NCBI GenBank assembly: GCA_033961575.1
Contig: CM066731.1
Coordinates: 134,471,001 to 134,535,000 of the forward strand
Reading direction: 5' to 3'
Length of the DNA: 64,000 bases
DNA from: Aselliscus stoliczkanus
Lineage: Eukaryota > Chordata > Mammalia > Chiroptera > Hipposideridae
The position numbers and the translations under genes were made by a program. Below, piece after piece: positions 46,701-59,330 of the stretch (within the stretch, counting starts at the first letter, position 1; every line of letters begins with the position of its first letter). The notes beneath the pieces were generated by a model. The model was given only the letters and a program-made list of their open reading frames with translations. It had not been told where the DNA came from and did no database searches.

Positions 46701-47430
46701 GGTAAATTGTGTCTTTCAAGGAATTGGTTCATTTCATCTAGGTTAGCAAATATGTGGGCACAGAGTTGTTCACAATATTCCTTTATGATCTCTTTAAGGT
46801 TCATGAGGTTAGTAATGGCTCCTCTTTCATTTCTGACATTAGTAACTGGTATTCTCTCTTTTTTTTTTCTTGGTTAACTGAGCTAGAGGTTTATCAATTT
46901 TATTGATTCTTTTTTTCATAGAACCAGCTTTTGTTTTCATTGATTTTCTCTGTTAATTGCCTGTTTTCTATTTCATTGAGTTCTGCTCTAATTTTTATTA
47001 TTTCTCTTTATATTTAATTTGTTCTTTTTCTAGTTTTCTAAGATGGAAGCTTTGATTATTGGTTTTTAGATCTTTCTTTTTTGTAATATAATGCATTTAA
47101 TAATATACATTTCTCTCTAAGCACTGCTCTCACTGCATTCAACAATGTTGCAAGTCATATTTTCATTGTCATCTAATTCAAAATAGTTTTAAATTTCTCT
47201 TGAAAATTCTCCTTTAACTCATGTGTGTTAGAAGTGTGTTATTTAATCTCCAAATACCTTTGGAGTTTCCAGCTGTCTTTTTGTTATTGATTTTACTTTA
47301 ACTCCATTGTGGTCTAGAACATACTTTATATAGTTTCTCTCCTTTTATATTTTTTAGGTGTGTTTTATGGTGCAGATTGTGGCTTATCACTGTTCCATGT
47401 GAGCTTAAGAAAAATGTATATTCCAGTCTT
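43771..47430 (-). mobile_element. Long old L1 on the minus strand (ORF2 and 3'UTR)
   Basis: The minus strand is L1 across about 3.6 kb. The 3'UTR side lies near 43780-44700 (ATTGAGCAGATAGTGCAGAG, TTTGCACCATCAATGAGTGA). RT-region phrases run through 45000-46900, e.g. AACTGAGCTAGAGGTTTATC and TAGAACCAGCTTTTGTTTTC. No ORF survives. A type A SINE lies inside. Confidence 0.85.
43992..44105 (+). mobile_element. Short tRNA SINE (type A) with 12-bp TSD
   Basis: GGGCCGGCCGAGTGGCGCTG to GACACTGCTCTC and an A-rich tail. TSD GAAAAACGCATA at 43980-43991 and 44106-44117. It lies inside the minus-strand L1. Confidence 0.95.
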
Positions 47431-48439
47431 AAATGGAATCTGAGCATTACAGTTCTCCCAGTTGTAATCTGTTATTATACAGAAGCCCTGTTGATGCGGT
47501 AGTAAAGTTGGGAGCAGAGGGGGGCAATGTTCCCTAGTTGTATGATTAGGTCCCATCCTTTCAGTAGGCCTGTGCCCCTGAGATTATGACCTTATCAAGT
47601 GCTTCTCCTTTATTTTTGTTTTTCCCCTTAGTTGAGTCAGGAAGGCTAGATGGGGCTAGAGTCGGGTATTTCCCTCTCCTCATGTCAATTAGATTCTGGT
47701 AAAATGTTTTCAATTGAGTCAGCTCTTCGTTACAGAAAAAAAAAAATCCTTTCTGGGCACATTTCAAAATGGTTACCTTCTACCTCCATCTGTCAGAAGC
47801 AGGAAGAATTTTTCTCCAGTCTCCATCATGAGTACTTGATGGAGCTCCTGCAAGTAAAACTCACAAAACTGTGGAAGTCACCCTAAGACTGAGCCAGAAT
47901 TTTTATAATGAAGCTAGTCCTTGTTAAGTCCCCTGTAATTTGTTAATTACTCTTTATGTATTCCTACCAATGGTCGGCATTATGGATTTTGCTCCACATA
48001 AACTGTGATTCTCTGTATTCTCCTGTCTCTCCAGTTTATAAGGCAGAAATCTGCCATTTAACCTCAATTCTCTAGTGGACCTAGGAAGAGTTGTTGACTT
48101 GTAGTTTGTTCAGTGTTTTTCTTATAAGGATGAGAGTGATGTCTTCCAAGTTCTTTACTTGGAAGAACTTTACATGTCCGGACAGAAAGTATAAATTTGA
48201 TATCCTTTTCTTAAAAATTAAAAATAAAACAGAACTAAAACGAATTTACTATTACTAAAATATGATAAATATATCATTCAGAAACCAAAGTAAATATAAA
48301 CACAAAGTTGGGATAGTGTTATCCTTTTAGGAATAAGGACACAATTCATTGCTGCAGTTAGCTGATGTCCATTCTCAGCTTCTAGAGGCTACTGGCATTC
48401 CCTTTTTATGGTTTCCTCCATCTTAAAAGTCAGTTAGTC
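47431..48439. other. Noncoding DNA, possibly more old repeat
   Basis: No gene was recognised. It may continue the old minus-strand L1 or another ancient repeat. A small hairpin, CTTCCAAGTTCTTTACTTGGAAG, with nearly complementary arms lies at about 48142-48165. Confidence 0.45.
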
Positions 48440-48455
48440 AAGAGACACCTATATC

Positions 48456-48953
<498 letters not shown>

Positions 48954-49249
48954 AAGAGACACCTATATCATTAAACACACAAGGAAATAATCTATTATGA
49001 GTAAGAGTTAATTAAAACCACATAATTATAAAACATGTGAGAAAAATGTAAAGTTAATCTCATACCAAACACTAAAATGGATTCATAGTAATTATAAATA
49101 TGTAGAAAAGGCAAAATAATTTTAGAAGGTAATAAGAAGAATAAATTTCCTAACTTGGGGTATTAAAAGTCTTTTTTAACAAGACTACAAAAGCATTACA
49201 TGTAAAAGAAATGGTTCATAATTAGGCTACACTAAAATTAAGAATTTAT

Positions 49250-49451
49250 CTAGTCATGGGAATGTAAAGTACAATATAGGGAATATAGTCAATAATATGA
49301 TAATTATGTATGGCATCAGATGGGTACTATACTTATTGGGGTGATCACTTCATAAGGTATATAAATGTCCACTCATTATGTTGTATGCCTGAAACTATCA
49401 ATAACAATATTGTATGTCAAATGTAACTGGAAAATTAATTAATTTTTTTTT
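49250..49451 (+). mobile_element. 5'-truncated L1 3' end with 14-bp TSD
   Basis: About 200 bp of L1 3'UTR-like sequence (CTAGTCATGGGAATGTAAAG, TTATGTTGTATGCCTGAAAC). TSD AATTAAGAATTTAT at 49236-49249 and 49452-49465. Diverged from the L1b 3'UTR, so from a different or older subfamily. Confidence 0.88.
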
Positions 49452-50080
49452 AATTAAGAATTTATGTTTACCAAAAGACATCATTAATAGAGTTTTTTAA
49501 AAAGCCAGAGAATTTAAGATATCTTCAACAAATAAAACTAAAAAGGCTCATATTGAGAACACATCTACAATAAGCAATAGACAATGAATCCCATAAAAAA
49601 AGACAATTAAAAAGAATGCATAAAAATATGTTTCACCTTATTGATATTCAGAGAATCCAGAATAAACACCATAAGGAGTTAATACTTTTACTTCATTAGT
49701 TCGATTTATAAAAACTAAAATTTGACAATATCAAGGTTTGGAGAGGACATGGAGAACTGGGACTCCCGTCCTCTGCTGGTACATAGTAAGTTAATAGACT
49801 CACTTGGGAAAGGATTTGGTATTTCTTCATAAATATGATGCACATGTCATACACCCAACAATTCTCTAGAGAAACTCTTATGTAACAGGAGACTAGCGCA
49901 AGTTTATTCATAGCACAGAGCATACTTTATTCATAGTTTATTTATTTCTTGCTTCTTCAAAGCAAGAAAACAAGGAGGGAATAAATTAAGTATCAATCAA
50001 TAAATTAATGGATAAATAAATTGTAGAATAGTAATATAATAAAATACTATCCACAAATAAAAATGAATGAAATACAAGTA

Positions 50081-50161
50081 TTGGGCTGTCAGAAAAATCA
50101 CGATGTATTTTTTCTATGTTTTTCATTGCAAAAATGCGTCATGACTTTTCCAACAACCCAA
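50081..50161. mobile_element. 81-bp mariner MITE
   Basis: Terminal repeats TTGGGCTGTCAGAAAAATCA and TGACTTTTCCAACAACCCAA with a short middle, flanked by TA on both sides. The ends match the 1.28-kb mariner at 10109 with few changes. Its size and design are like MADE1, the 80-bp MITE derived from the human HSMAR1 mariner. It carries no coding sequence. Confidence 0.95.
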
Positions 50162-50512
50162 TATATAATGTTAAGCCAAAAATCAAGTCACAGAAGAATA
50201 TATTCAATATGAATCAAATATTCAAAGAGGGAAAACTAAACCATGGATTTTCAGCATATAAAATAACTAGAAAGAAAATCTAGGGAATGAGAAACCTATT
50301 TTCAGGCTGCTGGGGAGGGATGGGGTGGGGATCCTAGTGGGCAAGAAATAAGCAGGCTTTGGTGCTATTTGGTATTGGAGGCAACATTCTATTTCTTAAG
50401 CCAAGGGGTACACACACACTCTTTGGTATGTATGATGAATTTCACAATGAAAAATATGTATATATTAACTTTTCAATGGTTGCCAGTCTTATTACCCTAA
50501 GAATAAAATTCA

Positions 50513-50935
50513 GGGGCCAGCTGAGTGGCGCTTTGGTTGAGTTGGCTTGGGACGCCAGCTCTGAGCAGCAGGGTCCTGGTTCTGATCCCACATGAAAGCC
50601 AGTGATGGTGAGCCCTCTATAGCTAAGATGGTGAACAACAGCTTGACCTAGAGCTGGGCTACTGTGAGTTGCCCACTGCAGCATAGGCTGCAGCCCCTGC
50701 TGTAGTGGGCTGCCGTGAGCTACCCTGAGTGGCTGGCAGCCGGTGTGAACTGCCACAAGCTGCCATGAGCAACAGTCCAATGGCTGGCAAGTGACTGCCT
50801 AACCCGGGAAGAGTGCAATGATAATGCCAACACGGGCCAGTGAAGCGACAACCTCCACAACTAGACTGACGAACAAAAGGACAGCAAGTTGTCTGCTCCC
50901 CTCCCCTGATTCCCCAATAAAATCTTTAAAAAACA
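50513..50935 (+). mobile_element. Long composite tRNA SINE (type B)
   Basis: GGGGCCAGCTGAGTGGCGCT head, diverged GTGATGGTGAGCCCTC block, the long body (GCAGCCCCTGCTGTAGTGGG), and CCAATAAAATCTTTAAAA with an A-rich tail. More diverged than the copy at 21969, so older. Confidence 0.9.
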
Positions 50936-50949
50936 AAAACAGAATTCCG

Positions 50950-51310
50950 AATCCTACCTTTGACACACAAAAGCCAGCATGATCTGGCCCCCACCTCATC
51001 CTTCACCTTTATCTCATCCTGGACTCTCCCAAGTTTTCAATCTCTAATCACACAGCTTTCTGTTCCTCCAACACTCTGAGTTCATTCTTAACTTTGCATT
51101 TTCTCTCACTGCTTTTAACTGCTTTCTCCTGATCTTTGTAGAACTGGCTCCATTTCATCATCAGGTCTCAGCTCAAATGCCATCTCACCAGAGAACTTCC
51201 CCGAATATCTCATAGCATATAAGTGGCAGAATCACAAATATACCTTAATCTTCATAAAAAAAAATTTCTTATAAGTTAGCGGAATGTATCTTCTTTGTCA
51301 ATGTACCACT
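50950..51310 (+). mobile_element. Ancient LINE (L2-like) 3' end relic
   Basis: AGCATGATCTGGCCCCCACC and CATCAGGTCTCAGCTCAAAT, then GAGAACTTCCCCGAATAT, are the ordered phrases of very old mammalian LINE 3' ends. Boundaries are approximate. Confidence 0.6.
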
Positions 51311-51969
51311 ATAACAATAAAATGAGTAAAAATTGGAGATTGAATTTCTTTAGTGGATTAAGCAATGTCACATATAACTAACAGAGCTGGAAGTGGAATG
51401 AAGAATGAAGACGTTAGTAATAACCCATATTGCTATTTTGAAAACTGACTACATCTTATAGATACTTTGCTTGAGTCCATATATTTCTGAATGATTGTAG
51501 TTTGCTAATATATTCTATTTATAGTACTTAATTCAGGGCCTTGCTATTCTTTTTCTAAAGTTTTGCCCCAAAGTCAACTGCACTATAATTAATACTCCTC
51601 CACTTCCCCCTTTTTAATTCCAGGGCTTGTCAAAATTGACTCCAGTCATTTATACTTAACAATTGAATATGCTAAGAAGTTTCTTTAAAAAAAAATACTT
51701 AATTGTGACTTTAAATTAATTCATCATACATAAATAGCTTGCAAATTTCCTTTTGGAAATGAAAAAGATTAAGTAGAATACCACTCACTACTGCAAAGGA
51801 ACACAAGCAATTATCTGCATTTTCTATATTCTATCTTTAAACTACTTATTAGCACATTTGTTACTTAGACCAATTAGTTTTGGTTGCTGAGATGTAATAT
51901 TCAACATGTAGGAAAGTTGTTGCTCTATTATAACCTTATGTTTCTTTTTTTCTAGTTCTTATTAAAACT
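51311..51969. other. AT-rich noncoding DNA
   Basis: No gene or repeat was recognised. Confidence 0.5.
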
Positions 51970-51981
51970 CAGCTTTGTACA

Positions 51982-52092
51982 CTTTTTTTTTTTTTTTTTG
52001 AGGGCAGTGTCACTGGCCCTCATATGTGGGACCCAAACCGGGGCTGCTGGCTTCACAAGCCAGCTCTTAACCAACGCACCACTCAGCCAGCC
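51982..52092 (-). mobile_element. Short tRNA SINE (type A) with 12-bp TSD
   Basis: An uninterrupted T-run at 51983-52000 (A tail), then GAGGGCAGTGTCACTGGCCC to CAGCCAGCC. TSD CAGCTTTGTACA at 51970-51981 and 52093-52104. Confidence 0.95.
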
Positions 52093-52187
52093 CAGCTTTG
52101 TACAATTTAACATGTTCATTTTATTTCAAACATTAATTCCCTGATTTTTTGTTAGCATGATATATCTCCAAAGAATTTAATTTAAGG

Positions 52188-52235
52188 CATTTTTTCTAAT
52201 TTCTGGAAATACATTTTTTTCTAATTTCTGGAAAT
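52188..52235. repeat. 24-bp tandem duplication
   Basis: A CATTTTTTCTAATTTCTGGA unit repeats at 52188 and 52212, period 24 bp, with near-identical copies. Confidence 0.9.
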
Positions 52236-54254
52236 GTCATTGTTAGAAAAATTAAATCCAATTGCTTATAACTGACTGAAGTTTATAAATAATACCTACT
52301 TCATTTCTGGTAAATGGCTTAAATGTCATTTCAGCATAATGCAAGAGTTAGTGATGTGATTTTTCTTATAATCACTGACTTATCTTTATTTTCACCAAGA
52401 GATGATTTTCAATGTTTATAGTTGTTTCTGTATTACCAATTAACTAAAATATTTAACTTTAATAATGTATCAAAAACTATAATAATGTACCTAAGTAAAG
52501 TTCTGATTTGGGTTCTATGCAACGAAAAGTGAAAACATATACCGCTATCATATATAATCAAATGTCTAAATTTTTGTGGAAAAAAAGTGGATCACAGTCT
52601 AAGTATATCACATTCATTATAAAAAGTGTTAAATGTAAGAATCTCAACATTTTCCATTTTTATTAGAATGTAAGCATTTCTCAAACTCTCAAGAATTTAT
52701 TTGGGTAGAAGTATCTATTGTCCCTTCATGTACTATCCCTTTTTTTGTGTCATGATTGATAAAGCGTATTTCTTCTATTGCTTACAAAAATTTAAAAATT
52801 CGGAAGTTAGGTAAATCTAAAACCTTTGTAAAATCATGCCAGCTTAAGCATAAATGTTAGTTCAAAATGAAACATGAAGCATTCAAATGAAAATTATAAT
52901 TTGCATTACATGAGAGGCCATTAAACATAATAGGGTCTGCATTATGGAATTCATGATTAATATAATCAACTATAACTGCCTGAAATTGTGAAAGTCCACA
53001 TAATTTTCATGTGCTTAAATTTTCACATACGGAAATATAATTTGGAAAATTCCAAGAAAATCAGGTCTGCAGTTATTTCTTAAATTTCTTTACATTGTTT
53101 TTAACAGCACTTGGGAATTGTCATTCATTAATCTCACACTTGAAGAAACCTGCCAGGTCTAACTGCAAAATCTATCAGTTGAAGCAGATACAAAAGACAG
53201 TAAAACTACAGCTAGAATTTATTATTTTAACTTCTCTTTTAATCCCTCCTAGGAATAAGAAGAGGAAAGCATGGACATTAGAGGAGTGAAGACGTCATGC
53301 TCATTGCATTGCATGGGTCTGATAAATTAATAATCTACCTAGATGAAAAAGAGTTAGTACTTGGGTTCCCTAGCCCTCAAAAGTTAAGTCTAAACTATTT
53401 TTGTTTTCCTTTCTTTAATCCATTTCTACTGAGAATACTTCTATTACAGGATTGTGTCAGAATTTGCTTCATATGGCCTTGAATTTTTTTTATAATTATC
53501 ATTTCTTTGAAGTCTCTTCCCACTACTTTACCTGAAATTGGCTAACAATACAAAATATAGAATTTTTATTTATCCAGTTCTATTTTGTGATCTCAACCAA
53601 TTTTACCATTAGTTAAAATAATTCAACTTTAGAAAACCAAGCTTCCAAGTCTCTGCTCTTCACAAAAAAAAGCGAAAAAAATGACACAGGTATGTTTCCA
53701 TGACTAATCCACTTCACAATCATTATTTTTTTAAACCAAAGGTTGATATCACTTAAGAAGAAGGCAAGAAGGACACAAAATTTTGTGGCATCGAGTCTAA
53801 CAATATGAAATTTCCCCAAGCTTTTCACTCTATTCCATAAAATGTTAGGGTATATTTTTATATAACCCCAAGACTACATACTGTCTATTTTATTCTAGAT
53901 ATAATTTTGTTCTAGATATAATCACTAACAATATTTCAAATATTACTTACCTTAATAAATACTATAGATCTTATCAAGTGATTTATTTTTGTTGACAGAA
54001 GAGGTTCACAGCATTTCCTGCACCTCTAACTACAGAAACTCTCACAACCCTTAGGCAACTACAGTGAGCCAAACTGTAGCTATCTGCTCCTCCATATTTA
54101 ATTAAAAAGATCAGAAACACACATACCACTAGCCATGCAAGTTCTGATCAGAAAATAGTACTTTGATTTACTAGCCCAAAGAGAGGAAAAACAAGATTAA
54201 TTAGGGTTTTTGCATTAGTTAAAGTAAGGATCAGAGCATAAAACACCAGACAGT
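52236..54254. other. AT-rich noncoding DNA
   Basis: No supportable exon, RNA or repeat was found. A weak acceptor-like pyrimidine tract at about 53085-53107 was considered but no matching donor or protein was recognised. Confidence 0.45.
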
Positions 54255-54255
54255 A

Positions 54256-54700
54256 GTAGACAGAATTCTAAGATTGTCCCCAAGATTCATGCCCCTGGTG
54301 TACACACCCTTTAGTATTGCTTTCCCTTGAGTGTGGGAAGAACTTGGGAATATGATGAAACCGTCACTCCTTTGATTAGGCTACACAAGTCTACATCGTA
54401 GAGGACAAAAGTCAGAATTCTCCTGCGGGCTTTGAAGAAACAAGTTGCGATGAATCCTACAGCTGCAATGAATTTAATTCTGTCAATAAGCTGAATGAGC
54501 ATGGAAAATGACCCTGAGTTCCAGTTGAGAACTCAGTCCCAGCCGACACTTTGATTTCAGCCTTGTGGGGCCCAGAGCAGAGGACCCAGTGAAACCATGC
54601 TGGGTTCCTGACCCACAGAAATTGTGAGATAGTAAATGTATGTTGTTTTGGCCCACCAAGTACATGGTAATTTGTTACACGGCAAGAGAAAGTGAATACA
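54256..54700 (+). mobile_element. Ancient LTR-like relic (MaLR-type)
   Basis: GACAGAATTCTAAGATTGTC, CTTTAGTATTGCTTTCCCTT, ACACTTTGATTTCAGCCTTG and GACCCACAGAAATTGTGAGA are ordered phrases of an old mammalian LTR-like repeat, with a TTTGTTACAC end. Family name not certain. Confidence 0.6.
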
Positions 54701-55657
54701 ACAAACCATCCTATATTTTGTAGGTGACAAGTTAGATAAGGTTGTTTACACAAAAGGCAAAAAATAAACTGACAACAACATAAAGTACACCTGGCACCTA
54801 GCCAATGGAAAGAAAACCTAGAGTCCTCATAGTTTTTTGCTGTAACTATAAAGTCCTTCTGAAATGTATATACACTTATGTATAAAGACTTTTGTCTGGC
54901 ACTTTCAATGTGAAGATACAACAGTGACAGAATGACTTACCACCATCCTTGGAATGTGTAGTTATTACCCTAAATTTGATTTGTTGTCTATACTTATCAA
55001 TATGTGTATTTTGTTTATAAATATCCAAAAAATAAAGATTGTATTAGAAAATAATTCATGATAAACTTATTTCAATAGTGTTTATCTGAGAAACCTAATG
55101 TCTACATTTTTGGATCAAATTCTTTTGCTCCAGAGAAATACATTTTAAAGAGAAAATTCATGAGGTACATTTTATGATCCACTTCAGAGGAAATAGTTGG
55201 AAAGAAAATTAACATCCCTATCATACACATATAATTTACACTGAACAAAATATTATTTCACTTTAAATTTCGAGTGAAAAGACAGAACATTAATATATTC
55301 ATGAAGTTACAATTCATAGGCTAACAGCCTACATAATTTATAAGCTAAGAATTGTAAAGTACTTTTCATATTTCAATTTTATCTGCTACTGTTTCCTACT
55401 AAACAGTTACCTTTTTCTGATTTTCAATATTTCTTGTGTCTATTCAATATATAATAAAAGGTTATATTTTAAATGAAAGACAGATAATGTGGCAAGGCTA
55501 TAATTTCCTTAAGCTTATTATACAACACATATATATTTGTTCTGGAAAAAACAAAAACAAAAAAAAAGCACAAGTTGGCTATTTTAAAGCTACAGTTTCC
55601 ACCCATTTGTTCACCTTTAGTCTTAATTATAGTTCACTGATTAAAAAGATTTATCCA
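54701..55657. other. AT-rich noncoding DNA
   Basis: No gene or repeat was recognised. Confidence 0.5.
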
Positions 55658-56054
55658 GGGCCGGCTGAGTGGCGCATTGGTTAGGAGCTGGCTTGGGACA
55701 CCAGTAGCCCCAGTTCGGATCCCACATATGAGGGCCAGTGACACTACCCTCTACAGCTAACAACAGCTCCACCTGGAGCTGGACTGTGAGCCCCAGCGAC
55801 GGTCTAGGCTGCAGCCCCTGCTGCAGTGGGCTGCCATAGGCTACAGTGAGTGGCCGACAGCCAGCGTGAGCTACCAATAGCTGCAGTGAGCGACCATCCA
55901 GAGGCTGGCAACCAATCTGCCTCATCCGGGAAGAGCGCAATGATGATACCAACATGGGCCAGTGAAGCAACGTCCTCCGCAACTACACTGAAGAACAAAA
56001 AGACAGCAACTTGTCTGTTTCCCGTCCCCCAATTCCCCAATAAAATCTTTAAAA
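55658..56054 (+). mobile_element. Long composite tRNA SINE (type B) with TSD
   Basis: GGGCCGGCTGAGTGGCGCAT head, GGGCCAGTGACACTACCCTC, the long body, then CCAATAAAATCTTTAAA. TSD AAGATTTATCCA (left) and AAGAATTATCCA (right, about 56055-56066). Confidence 0.93.
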
Positions 56055-56061
56055 AAGAATT

Positions 56062-56335
56062 ATCCAATTGTAGAAAGGGTACAATGACAGGCAGTAATAA
56101 GTGTTGGTAAGGATGTGGAGAAATTGTAATTCTCATTCATTGCTGGCGGAAATATAAAAACTCTTTATAAAACTATTTAACACTTCCTTAAAACGCTCAA
56201 CACAGTTAGCATATGAGAAAGCAATTCTACTTTTAGGTGTATACCTAAAAGAAATGAAACATATGTCCACACAAAACTGTGTGTGCACAAATGTTCGTAA
56301 TAGCATCATTCAAAATAGCAAAAATGTGGAATTGA
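56062..56335 (+). mobile_element. Old L1 ORF2 3' fragment
   Basis: GTGTTGGTAAGGATGTGGAG, TCATTCATTGCTGGCGG, AAAGCAATTCTACTTTTAGG and AATAGCATCATTCAAAATAG are the ordered end of L1 ORF2, heavily diverged. Confidence 0.8.
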
Positions 56336-56953
56336 ATAAGGTAGTGGCAATGGAAATGGAGAGAAGTGGACAGGGCTAGAAAATCTTAGTAGAATCAACA
56401 ACTTGACTGATAGGGGTTTAAAGCCAAGAGAAAAGGGATTAAGGATGATTTAAAGATTTCTGATTTAAGTAAACAAATGAGGGTTGCATTATAGGTATTC
56501 CCAGGTGGGTCTTTGCTGACCCACCTTCCCAATGGGAGGAGGGATTTTTTGTTGTTGTTGTTCTTATTTGAACCTTGTGGGAACTGTCATGGTGACTGAC
56601 ACAGGCGATGGAGATAATCCCTCCCTGTGATGCTAATAATATTATAATCCATTATAATTAGCTAAAGTTCATCTTCAGGGGCAAGATGGTGTCCTGGGTC
56701 TGCTGTCAGCCACTGAAATCAAGTTCTGGCTGGTCTGGTAACTCCACCTTTTTGTGAGAATGATAAACTCCTTTGTTTTCCCTTACTTCCTCCTTCCATT
56801 CCTCTTCCCTCCTTCCCATGGACATGTTCTTTCTGCCTAAAGTAACAGTGGCTCTTTTCCCTGTCAGTTTTCTGAAGGTAAAATTTGGAACCAGTGGCTT
56901 ATAATGCCAATGCCATGACCATTTAGGTAGTTGTCACTCTAAGGTGTTCAAAG
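56336..56953. other. Noncoding DNA
   Basis: No gene was recognised. A short TTG repeat lies at 56551-56563. Confidence 0.45.
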
Positions 56954-56971
56954 CTATTGTGAATTTTTTTC

Positions 56972-57079
56972 TTTCTTTTTTTTTTTTGAGGGCAGTGTCA
57001 CTGGCCCTCATATGTGGGACCGAACCGGGGCCTCTGGCTTCCCAAGCAGGTGCTTAACCACCATGCCACTCGGCCGGCC
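56972..57079 (-). mobile_element. Short tRNA SINE (type A) with 18-bp TSD
   Basis: T-rich start, GAGGGCAGTGTCACTGGCCC to ACTCGGCCGGCC. TSD CTATTGTGAATTTTTTTC at 56954-56971 and 57080-57097. Confidence 0.95.
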
Positions 57080-57097
57080 CTATTGTGAATTTTTTTC

Positions 57098-57900
57098 ACT
57101 GAATTAATATTCCAGTAAAGTAAAAAGTGAAAGGGGGAAGAATTTCAAGTCTAAATGTGCATTTCTCTGCAGGTCAATACTCTGAAGATCAATAATTTAT
57201 ATAATTAAGTGCTGAATTATTGTTTTTAAAAACCCAGCTAAATGATGCTAAGTAAAATTGCATCCAACCAAAGAATATCTCTCATTAAAAGAAAATGCTG
57301 ATAGCTGGATGGTAGTCAGGCTGGAGAAATGACCACGGTTACCATGGAGGCAAATTGAAACACATAGAAAAGACCACAATACATCAAACTTAACACCTCA
57401 ACTTGCTTCTCAGTAATTACTTCATACCAACAACATCACATTGCTTTAAAGGCATTCTGTGCTGGTTTGTTGTAAGAACACACTGACACATCATTAGGCT
57501 TCGGGTTTTCACAGCGCCTGTGTAAGTTTTTAGTGTGATTTTTCTTGTTAATCTTCCTTATGTTTTTGCATTGACCTAGGCAATCATAACTCCAGACTGC
57601 TGGTTTTTAAATATAAAATTTCTGACATTTTCTCAAAATTAGTAAAAACTATTCTAGTTTCTAACTGAAAACATTCATAAGAAAAAACTATTCTGGGTCC
57701 AAAAATTAAAAGTAAACATGATTATTTTCAGCAAAGGAATATTTACTCTTTTATACTCCTAATACTTTAAAAGCTCCATTAAGTAGGGTATGCAATCATT
57801 AAAAAAAAAAAAAAGTTGCTTTTGTTCCTCATTGATTGATTCCCAGCGTGCACAATGGGTTCACTCCAAGAACTGCCATGTGCATACTTTAAATGAGATC
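57098..57900. other. Noncoding DNA
   Basis: No gene or repeat was recognised. The part at 57420-57600 is not simple sequence and could be unique DNA. Confidence 0.45.
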
Positions 57901-57915
57901 AAAAATTGAAGAAAT

Positions 57916-58023
57916 AAGGGCCGGTCAAGTGGCTCTGTTGGTTAAGAGCTCGCTCAAGAGTGTGAGCTCTGAGCAACAGGGTTTCCAGTTGGATTCCCAG
58001 CCCAAGCTGAGCAGCCTCTGAGC
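57916..58023 (+). mobile_element. tRNA-derived SINE, 5' part, split by an LTR
   Basis: GGGCCGGTCAAGTGGCTCTG head and a tRNA-Ile-like multimer body. Interrupted after CTGAGC (58018-58023) by the LTR and resumed at 58706. Outer TSD AAAAATTGAAGAAAT at 57901-57915 and 58764-58778. Confidence 0.9.
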
Positions 58024-58699
58024 TGTTGTGTTCCTGCACCACAAAGCAGGTAGGAGTGGAGAAGGGATGGCGAAAGGTTAAAGAAAAGAGAGAGAGATAC
58101 AAAATAGGAGAGAAAACAGTTCGGGGCCAGGGGACTTCAGCCTCGTGGACTGGAGCCCCAAATCGGGACTTATTCTTTTAATTATCTTACACATAAAGCA
58201 AGGATCAATGTAGCTTCCACGGGTCTGAGTCTCACACCCAAGAATTAACCTCCAGGCCTAATTTCCCAAGCCTGCAAACTGCCATTACCAGTGGCCCCAT
58301 GAGGTTAATGTCATGCACCTCTAAAAGACAGAAGCTTTCTCTGCCAAGGCTTTCTGATAAGAATGTAGGGAGGGAAGATATTATCATATCAATAGGTCAT
58401 TTCACAGGCAGACTGCCAGAACCTGAAGCAAGGGGTTTATGCCCCTTTTCTCCTCTCTCTGATTTTTTCCATGGCACTCACTTGCACCCACGGGTACCCA
58501 CTGGCACCCACGGGCACCCACAGGCCCGTGCAACTGCGTCTGGCTTGGGTTGTCCCTCTCATGGGATCTTACCCATCACTGACTAACTGGCCATCCTTTG
58601 GTGCCAAACAGGGATATATACAGTAAGCATAATATTGAAGTTATGATCTGTCTTTATGGAGAGGTGCATGGAGGCAGACAGGCAGGGTATAATGTGACA
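58024..58699 (-). mobile_element. Solo ERV LTR, minus strand, inside a SINE
   Basis: TG at 58024 and CA at 58699, with the 6-bp TSD CTGAGC at 58018-58023 and 58700-58705, as for class II (ERVK-like) integration. It is the reverse complement family of the LTR at 60848-61532. Its poly(A) signal region reads AATTAAA on the minus strand (about 58175), against AATAAA in the other copy. It carries a CACCCACGGG-type minisatellite at about 58475-58530. No internal region is present. Confidence 0.93.
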
Positions 58700-58705
58700 C
58701 TGAGC

Positions 58706-58763
58706 TACCAACAGGTGGCAGGATGGCTCAGCTAAAAGAAAAAAAAGAAAAAAAAGAAACTAG
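58706..58763 (+). mobile_element. tRNA-derived SINE, 3' part
   Basis: TACCAACAGGTGGCAGGATG, a GGCTCAGCT fragment and an AAAAG-rich tail complete the SINE begun at 57916. Confidence 0.85.
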
Positions 58764-58778
58764 AAAAATTGAAGAAAT

Positions 58779-59324
58779 GTGCCACAGGCCTAATGTGTTA
58801 GGTTATGCATTATAGCCACAGTACCTCTACAACCATTTACATATTTTCCCAAATTTTAAGTTAAATATCCATACCTTTTATAGTAACATTGAGATTTATT
58901 TAATTTCTTCACTCCTTAGCAATCACTGTCATTTGTCAAAAGCTATCTGATGCATCATGAATTCTAAAATATTGAAATGCATATAAATTTAAAAATTACA
59001 AATAAAAATAGTTTTATTTCCTGCAATTGCATTGTTAACTAAAACCTACCCATTCTGGCACGTTGGTTTATTTCAACATGTATTCTTCATATAATTAAAT
59101 TGGCCTAATTTACTGAGCACCTCATTATTATTATTATACCACTTCTTTTTATTTGGTCATTTCCAGTGCCAGAAGTTGTAGCAATAAAAATAAAATAATA
59201 TTTAGCAGTACAACTTTGTTACTATAAGTATTTATATACTTTTCCTCATATAAATGTTTAGTTCTTGTCAAAAAATGGAAAATGTCTTCTCCCTGTTCCT
59301 ATCATGTCATATCAACAATTAGCT
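58779..59324. other. AT-rich noncoding DNA
   Basis: No gene or repeat was recognised. Confidence 0.5.
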
Positions 59325-59330
59325 TCTCAT

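Larger units (their letters stand above)
49010..50470 (+). mobile_element. Old L1 3' part, interrupted twice
   Basis: Degraded L1 ORF2 end (GGAGAGGACATGGAGAACTG at about 49740, ATTCTCTAGAGAAACTCTTA) and 3'UTR (ATTCTATTTCTTAAGCCAAG at about 50386). It is interrupted by a truncated L1 3' end at 49250-49451 and by an 81-bp mariner MITE at 50081-50161. Confidence 0.75.

Noticed and set aside
53085..53300. A possible host exon after a pyrimidine tract and CAG
   Set aside because: No recognisable protein, no convincing donor and no neighbouring exon.
54457..54921. 154-codon minus-strand frame
   Set aside because: It overlaps an old LTR-like repeat and shows no known protein features.
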